From Byssothecium circinans (Eukaryota > Ascomycota > Dothideomycetes > Pleosporales > Massarinaceae): a stretch of 64,000 bases of DNA. Every line of letters begins with the position of its first letter. Positions within the stretch are counted from its first letter, which is position 1. Under the pieces are notes generated by a model. The model did not search any database. It was given only the letters and a program-made list of their open reading frames with translations, and was not told the DNA's origin. Shown piece after piece: positions 58,341 through 64,000 of this stretch. Location of the stretch: assembly GCA_010015675.1 (NCBI GenBank), contig ML977012.1, forward strand, positions 1 to 64,000, given 5' to 3'. Position numbers and translations under genes: made by a program.

Positions 58341-60635
58341 CTAATGCCCCTTATTCCCCCTCTTCCCCCCCCTCCGACTCCTCTCCACATGCCCCATCAT
58401 AGTCTTTCTCACATCAACCAAACTCCTCTTATTCTTCCCCTTCGCCTTCCCCAGCGTCATAAGGAAATTCTTCTTCCTTGCCTTCTCCCTATTCGTCGTA
58501 CTCTTGCCCTCGCTCTCCTTCTTCTCCTTGCGCCTCGCGGTGGTCGATTGATGTTTCTCGTCGCGGTCCCCCTTGGCCATTGCGATCTTCTCCTCCTTGG
58601 TGTTCTTTTTGCCCAGCGAGGCAGCGGCCTCGATGGTCTCGGCGGTGATGGCTTCGTCGGCGTGGCGCGCGGCGAGGAAGGCGGCGCGTTTTTTGGCCGA
58701 CGGGAGGTGCGATGATATAGACGCCGAGGCTTGCAGGGCGCGGAGCTGTTTTAGGTCGGCCGGGGTGAGGATCGTGGTTGTTAGGAGTTTGGATTGCGGG
58801 GGTTTGGTGGCTTCGGGGTCTTCGTTTTTGGCTTTGGTGCTAGCGCTCGCACTCGTAGTCGTAGTATCTGCACCGGGGGTTTGGGTTGCACCGGCGTTGT
58901 TGAGTTTTGCCTTTTTAGCTGCAGAGGGTTTGGAGGATTCGTCGTCGCTGTCGGAGATGTTGATGTCTTCGCCGTCGGACTCGACGTTTATCCACCCCGT
59001 GGAGGAATCGCTGTCGTCGGATTCTACGTCCCAGTTCTTCCAGTTTGCGGCTTCGTCTTCTTCTTCCGAGTCGGTGGCGGCGTCGGGAGGGAGTCCGGCT
59101 TCTTCGCGCTTCTTGCGGCGTTCTTCTGCCTTCCATTGCTCGAGGAGGTCGATACCTTCGATTCCTCCCGTGGCTTCTTCGCCGTATCGTCTCTCTGCGT
59201 TTTCGCCTGCTCGTAGACCTAGCGTGGCGTCTTTGCCTCTGTCGCGCTTTTTTAAGAGCTCGGCGCCGACTTCGCGGTAGAGACTTAGCAGGCCGCGAGC
59301 TGCCATCTGTACTCCTTTGTCTTTGCTCTTGCGGTACATGACGAGATCTTGGAGTAGGGTGTCGTTCATGGCGAGAGGTTGTCGGGCGCAGATTTCGCGA
59401 ATGGCGTTTAGGCCGGCAGCGGCGACTTCTGAGGCTGAGGCTTCGCTGACGAACTCGTTGGCGATTTTTTGTACGAGAGGGTCGAGGACATCGGGGGGTA
59501 CGAGGGAGTGCGTGGCTTGTGCGAGAATGGCGAGGAAGGACGTTACGGAGTTTTGGCGCGGTGCGAGATGTTTGAGGAGGTAGGAGTAGAGCGAGATGAC
59601 GGTGAGTTTGTGAAGACCGACGAGACGTGAGACGAGCTGTAGGACGAGAAGCTTGGATTCGAGAGAGATCTTGGACTTTGAGTTCTGCACGTGTTTGGCA
59701 AAGAGCGTTTCGGCGAAACCTTGCGGGTCGTGGAGGAGGTGTAGGGCAGAGAAGTTGAGCGGATGAGGCGCACTCTTCTTACGCTCTTTGCGCTTTGCTG
59801 TTGCAGCGGCTTTTTTAAACTCTCGACCTTTTTTCTTCGTTTTCTTGGTGATCCCGGCTTGATGGCGTAATTTGTTCATATCCACACCCCCTTCGTCCGA
59901 GTCACTGTCTTCCTCTGCCGCCTCTTCACGCTCCTTGTCACCGCCGAGGAAGAAGCGCGTGCCGCCTGAGAGCACCTTCTCGTTTTCGGAAAGACATGCC
60001 TCCTTCATGATGCTGACGGCCTTTGCGTCGGTCCATATCTGCCGCTTCCAGAGTTCCCGCGTTATCTTCACAGCCCAGAGGCCCTTTGTGGTCTCGCGGT
60101 CCGAGGTGAGGAGGTTGAAGAGCACGGTTTGGATGGTACGGTTCAGACGGTGGTTCGTGGCTTTAGCGTTAGAGGAGCGGAGGTCGGAGATGATCTTCTG
60201 GAAGAGAAGAGCGCGGAGCGACTTGCTCGTGGTTGAGACGAGGATGGGGAAGAGCGTGTTGAGCAGGGTAGACGAGTCTATTATTTCTTTGTTGCGTAAG
60301 AGAACAAGGTTGGCGACGATCTTGTCTCGCAGGTCGGGTTGCAACTCGTCGTGGTGCTGCGATATGATCTGGATGAGGTCGGTGGGGAATTGTGCAGTAG
60401 ATTTTGGGTAACAGTCCGCCGTGTGTGCAAGGAAGTCGACCAAGTCACCTAACCGTACTATGCCCGTATCGTCGCTCGTGGATGGGTTTTGGAGGAGCAG
60501 GTCGCGCTGTGTCTCGTACTGGATGTACTGCTGCTGGTGGTCTTCCAAGTACGAGGCCGGATCGCGGCGCACTTTGTACTGCAGATTGGTTAGATCGGCG
60601 TCGACCTTTTCGAGAGCCCCGAGCTTGCGCTTCAT
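58341..60635 (-). CDS. SDA1: Sda1, 60S pre-ribosome export/biogenesis factor
   Basis: Nucleolar/nuclear protein needed for 60S subunit maturation and export and for G1 progression in yeast. Single exon, 764 aa, essentially the yeast length (767). The N-terminal helical-repeat region is well conserved: YLEDHQQQYIQYETQRDLLL, then ADCYPKSTAQFPTDLIQIIS and PDLRDKIVANLVLLRNKEII. The SDA1 domain follows (ISLYSYLLKHLAPRQNSVTS; VMYRKSKDKGVQMAARGLLS). The C-terminus is acidic and then very basic (TARRKEKKESEGKSTTNREK; SRRGGKRGNKGH), as in the family. It is divergent from RSE1 with 312 bp between starts. Confidence 0.96.
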   Translation of the reverse strand: MKRKLGALEKVDADLTNLQYKVRRDPASYLEDHQQQYIQYETQRDLLLQNPSTSDDTGIVRLGDLVDFLAHTADCYPKSTAQFPTDLIQIISQHHDELQPDLRDKIVANLVLLRNKEIIDSSTLLNTLFPILVSTTSKSLRALLFQKIISDLRSSNAKATNHRLNRTIQTVLFNLLTSDRETTKGLWAVKITRELWKRQIWTDAKAVSIMKEACLSENEKVLSGGTRFFLGGDKEREEAAEEDSDSDEGGVDMNKLRHQAGITKKTKKKGREFKKAAATAKRKERKKSAPHPLNFSALHLLHDPQGFAETLFAKHVQNSKSKISLESKLLVLQLVSRLVGLHKLTVISLYSYLLKHLAPRQNSVTSFLAILAQATHSLVPPDVLDPLVQKIANEFVSEASASEVAAAGLNAIREICARQPLAMNDTLLQDLVMYRKSKDKGVQMAARGLLSLYREVGAELLKKRDRGKDATLGLRAGENAERRYGEEATGGIEGIDLLEQWKAEERRKKREEAGLPPDAATDSEEEDEAANWKNWDVESDDSDSSTGWINVESDGEDINISDSDDESSKPSAAKKAKLNNAGATQTPGADTTTTSASASTKAKNEDPEATKPPQSKLLTTTILTPADLKQLRALQASASISSHLPSAKKRAAFLAARHADEAITAETIEAAASLGKKNTKEEKIAMAKGDRDEKHQSTTARRKEKKESEGKSTTNREKARKKNFLMTLGKAKGKNKRSLVDVRKTMMGHVERSRRGGKRGNKGH

Positions 60636-60947
60636 TGTGAATAGTTTGGCAATTGGGTGTGTCGGCTTGTGGCTGAAGGCGACTTGAACGATTAACGTTC
60701 GGAGGTAGAGGCCTACAGAAATTTTGGCGGGGATACAGCGCTCCTATTGGTCGGGGCGGACTAAGGTTGTTCCTATCCGAACAGCTTCAAAACTCCACTC
60801 GACTTTTGCTGCCCATGTTGACCCAAGCCGCACTCAAGCCAATCTCACCAGCGCGCTGAAAGTCTTCTTCATACATAATAGTAGAGAAATAGGCCTGCAG
60901 CTCACAACTAACTCGAGTATCTGCTTGGGCACGAGCCCACCGCCGCC
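60636..60947. promoter_or_regulatory. divergent promoter SDA1/RSE1
   Basis: Only 312 bp separate the two start codons, so a shared bidirectional promoter between a ribosome-biogenesis gene and a splicing gene is likely. I cannot point to a specific factor site with confidence. Confidence 0.5.
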
Positions 60948-63900
60948 ATGACGAGCTTCTCGACGCTCTCGCTCTACTCCCTCACGGTCAAGCAGCCCAC
61001 GGCCACTCAAGATGCCGTGGCGGGCGACTTCATTGGCAGCGGAAAGGGCGAGCAGCAGGTTCTCACAGCGAATGGCTCGCGCCTCACCCTGCTCCAGGTC
61101 GCGCGGCGACAGCAAGGCTTTCGCGAAATATATTCCCAAGATGTCTTCGGCATCATCCGCCGCATCGCCAAATTCCGCCTGGCCGGTGCCACCAAAGGTA
61201 TGTCCGCCTTCTCCCAGATTTCAAAAGCCATTTAGTGATTTTCGAAAGCACGACGACAGCTGCGCGCGCGCGCTCGGAAACCGCGAAACATGGCAAATGG
61301 GCTTGGTTGAAATACGCGCTAAACAAAGTGAAAACTAGATCACATCGTCATAACGACTGACTCGGGACGGCTTGTAACGTACGAGTACCTGCCCGATGAA
61401 CAACAATTCAAGACGGTGCACTTTGAGACGTTTGGAAAGTCGGGTATTCGACGCGTCGTGCCCGGCGAGTATCTGGCAGTTGACCCGAAAGGGCGCGCCA
61501 TCATGATAGCTTCGACGGAGAAGAACAAGCTGGTGTACATTCTCACCCGTAGCGGTCAGACGGACATCGCCATCTCATCGCCGCTCGAAGCTCACAAGCC
61601 GCAGACGCTCATGTACAGCCTCGTTGGCCTGGACGTCGGATACGACAACCCCATGTTCGCCGCGCTCGAGTTGGACTTTTCCAATGCCGAGACTGACCCC
61701 ACTGGTGAGGCCGTCGGCGAGCTCAAAAAAGAGCTAGTCTTCTATGAGCTGGATCTGGGCCTGAACCATATTGTTCGAAAATACTCGGAAGAGGTTGATA
61801 GAACCGCAAATATCCTCTTCCGCGCTCCGGGTGGCCCGAGTGCGCCCAGTGGAGTACTTGTTTGCGGAGAAGACAGCATCACATACCACCGCATCTACAA
61901 CAAGAAATCAGAGGTGCACCGCCTACCAATACCACGACGAGAGGGCGCAACCGAAGATCCGAACCGCAAGCGCACCATTGTGACAGGAACGCTCTACATG
62001 CTCAAGGGTGGAGACTTCTTCTACCTGTTACAAACGGACGACGGCGACGTATTCAAGCTAAAGATCCTTCCCATTGGATCGGCAGCGGTTGAGCAAATCA
62101 CCATCAAGTATTTCGATACCATCCCGATTGCAACGAGCATCTGCATTCTTAGGGCAGGGTTTGTCTACGCTGCCTGCGAATCTGGAGATCGTGTGCTTTA
62201 TGAGTTGGAGTCGCTTGGTGATGAGACAGACGACCCTCTTTATGAGAGCGGACAATTTCCTAAAGATCCGAATGAGCCCTTTGATATACCGTTCTTCAAA
62301 CCACGAGCGCTCACCAACTTGACACCGGTAGAGCACCTATCTAGTCTTAACCCCATCATGGACATGGAAGTTGCCAATCTTGCCCTTGAGGATGCCCCCC
62401 AGGTTTACACCATCAACGGCGCCGGTGGACGAGGTTCCTTTCGGACTACTAGAAACGCTCTCGAGGTACTGGATCTTATTGAATCGCCGCTACCCCAGGA
62501 AGCATCAAGTGTCTGGACCACCAAGCTCACGTCCGAGGATGAGACAGACACACTGATCATTCTCTGTTTGCATAGTAGAACTCTGGTTTTGAAAATTGGC
62601 GACGATGTGGAGGAGGCCTCTAATACTGGCTTCCTCCTGGAGACCAACACTCTCGGGGTGCAGCAATTTGGAGAGGACTGCATTCTGCAGATCCACCCCA
62701 AAGGCATCCGTCATATTCAGCGTATTGAGTTCGAGAATGAAGATGCCACAGCTACACACGCAAGCCTAACGGACTGGCAGCCACCAGCGCATCGCACTAT
62801 CGTAGCATGCGCGTCGAACAACCGTCAAGTCGCCATTGCCCTCAGCTCAGGCCAGATCTTGTACTTCGAATGCGACTCGGACGGCTCCCTTGCTATGGCA
62901 GAAGAAGAGATTGCCTTAGATGCTACCATCAATTGCCTTGCCATCCCCGATGTGCCCGAAGGAAGTGTGCGAGCATTCTTCATGGCCGTCGGTTGCAGCG
63001 ACAACACTGTGCGAATATACAACCTTAGTCCTGATATGGAGGGCAATATTCTCCGCAGCATATCTGTCCAAGGCACTTCATCAACGCCGACCGATTTGAC
63101 AATCAACTCTATGACCGACAAGTCACCACGTGGCTACAGTCAATTTCTGCATATTGGTTTGCTGAGTGGTGTCTATATTCGATCTGTACTGGATGAGATG
63201 ACTGGAGAGATTGGCAACACCCGGAGGCGGTTCCTTGGACCAGAACCCGTCACATTCACTCGAGTTATGGCGGCAGGCGAGCCCGCAGTTCTTGCAATGA
63301 CTTCGCGACCGTGGCTGGCATACACACATCCTCGCACATCTGTGCTGCAGCTGACGCCTCTCAACTATATACCGTTCAAATCAGCGTGGAATTTTGAAGG
63401 GTCTGCTTTCAAGGGCATAATCTGTGTCAGTGCCACTGAGTTGCGGTAAGTGCGCCCCTCTCTTCTTATTTTTGTTGCATGATGACATCTTTTACCCTAT
63501 TCTCCATGAGGGCCATACAAATTTTTCCAATTGTTCCTACTGACAGCAACGCTATCACTTAATTATCTTCACTCGACTTCGCTGAATGAGTTGCTGACAT
63601 TATCAGAATCTTCACCTTCAACGACCTACACGACAACACGACCTTCGAGCAGATACCTTTGAAGTACACTCCGCGAAAGTTCATCGGGTACCACGACCAA
63701 GGCACTTTCTTTGTCATTGAGAGCGAGGCCAACACCATGGGTGCTGGAGTTCGACAGAAACTCATTGATCAAGGAGACGATGCCATGGACGTCGAGAAGA
63801 CGAATGGCGAGACGTCGAACGGACGTGCTGACGGTAACGAGCTGCCGCCAACAGAGTTCGGTTATCCTAAGGCTCAAGGCCGATGGGCTTCCTGCATACA

Positions 63901-64000
63901 GATTGTCGATCCGGTCACGGAAAAGGCCGTGGTACACACTGTCGAGCTGACAGACAACAAGTCCGCAGTCAGTGTAGCTCTCGTGACTTTTGAGGGCCAG
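60948..64000 (+). CDS. RSE1: splicing factor 3B subunit 3 / Rse1 (partial, 3' end missing)
   Basis: U2 snRNP SF3b component that helps recognise the branch site. Exons: 60948-61197, 61339-63445, 63607-64000 and on past the window; introns of 141 and 161 bp, phases consistent. The visible 917 codons cover the first two beta-propellers: MTSFSTLSLYSLTVKQPTAT, then ARRQQGFREIYSQDVFGIIR, VVPGEYLAVDPKGRAIMIAS and EDSITYHRIYNKKSEVHRLP are typical of SF3B3. Family length is about 1,200 residues, so roughly 300 C-terminal residues (the CPSF_A part) lie beyond 64000. A species-specific low-complexity stretch (DVEKTNGETSNGRADG) occurs in the third exon. No lesion is seen. Confidence 0.95.

Noticed and set aside
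58573..60411. Long open frames on the plus strand (for example 235 and 179 codons) opposite SDA1
   Set aside because: Mirror images of SDA1's Ser/Glu/Lys-rich coding sequence; no independent domain or start context.

Overview
The window is nuclear DNA of a filamentous ascomycete (Pezizomycotina, most likely Dothideomycetes; class level is inference). Reasons: genes with short introns of about 45 to 70 bp, GT..AG borders and a CTAAC/CTGAC-type branch site; alternating-strand, non-operonic layout with 0.3 to 3 kb spacers; and eukaryotic housekeeping genes (RPS18, SDO1, SDA1, RSE1, DUS1, carboxypeptidase Y) beside filamentous-fungal families (STAND-like/ankyrin, GPCR-RGS, GH11 xylanase, long-chain alcohol oxidase). 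I assembled the exons by eye from splice signals and reading-frame continuity. No transcript data were available.

Layout. 0-7 kb: a STAND-like/ankyrin gene (-), then the divergent pair carboxypeptidase Y (-) / SDO1 (+). 8-15.7 kb: a small hypothetical (-), RPS18 (-), a zinc-ribbon hypothetical (+) and a GNAT acetyltransferase (+). 17-22 kb: a long-chain alcohol oxidase (-) and a FYVE protein (+). 23-27 kb: an AN1-finger/APH-kinase gene broken by one stop, and DUS1 (+). 27-30.4 kb: gene-poor, with one orphan coding-like fragment. 30.4-32.4 kb: a seven-TM RGS receptor (-). 35-36.3 kb: a 37-codon cysteine-rich microprotein and a frame-broken gene. 37-47.7 kb: UBX/UAS ERAD factor (+), EST1/SMG7-like (-), ZNF511-like zinc finger (+), a cysteine-containing hypothetical (+) and GH11 xylanase (-). 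48.8-52 kb: a decayed segment with a 700-bp TA-flanked inverted-repeat element inserted in an open frame, followed by a broken transcription-factor-like gene. 52.6-64 kb: Mn-type CDF transporter (+), APH-like kinase (+), a disordered hypothetical (+), then the divergent pair SDA1 (-) / RSE1 (+, running off the right edge).

No biosynthetic gene cluster, CRISPR array, rRNA or convincing tRNA was seen. The genes do not form one pathway. Themes that recur are ribosome production (RPS18, SDO1, SDA1), RNA processing (RSE1, EST1-like, DUS1), a convergent pair whose proteins both end in peroxisomal-type tripeptides (GNAT and alcohol oxidase), and gene decay around 48.8-52 kb. The most notable findings are the TA-flanked element that interrupts a reconstructible frame, the tandem repeat expansion inside SDO1, the stop-less 3n introns of the EST1-like gene, and the cysteine-rich microprotein. 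I did not find a clearly new multi-gene system.
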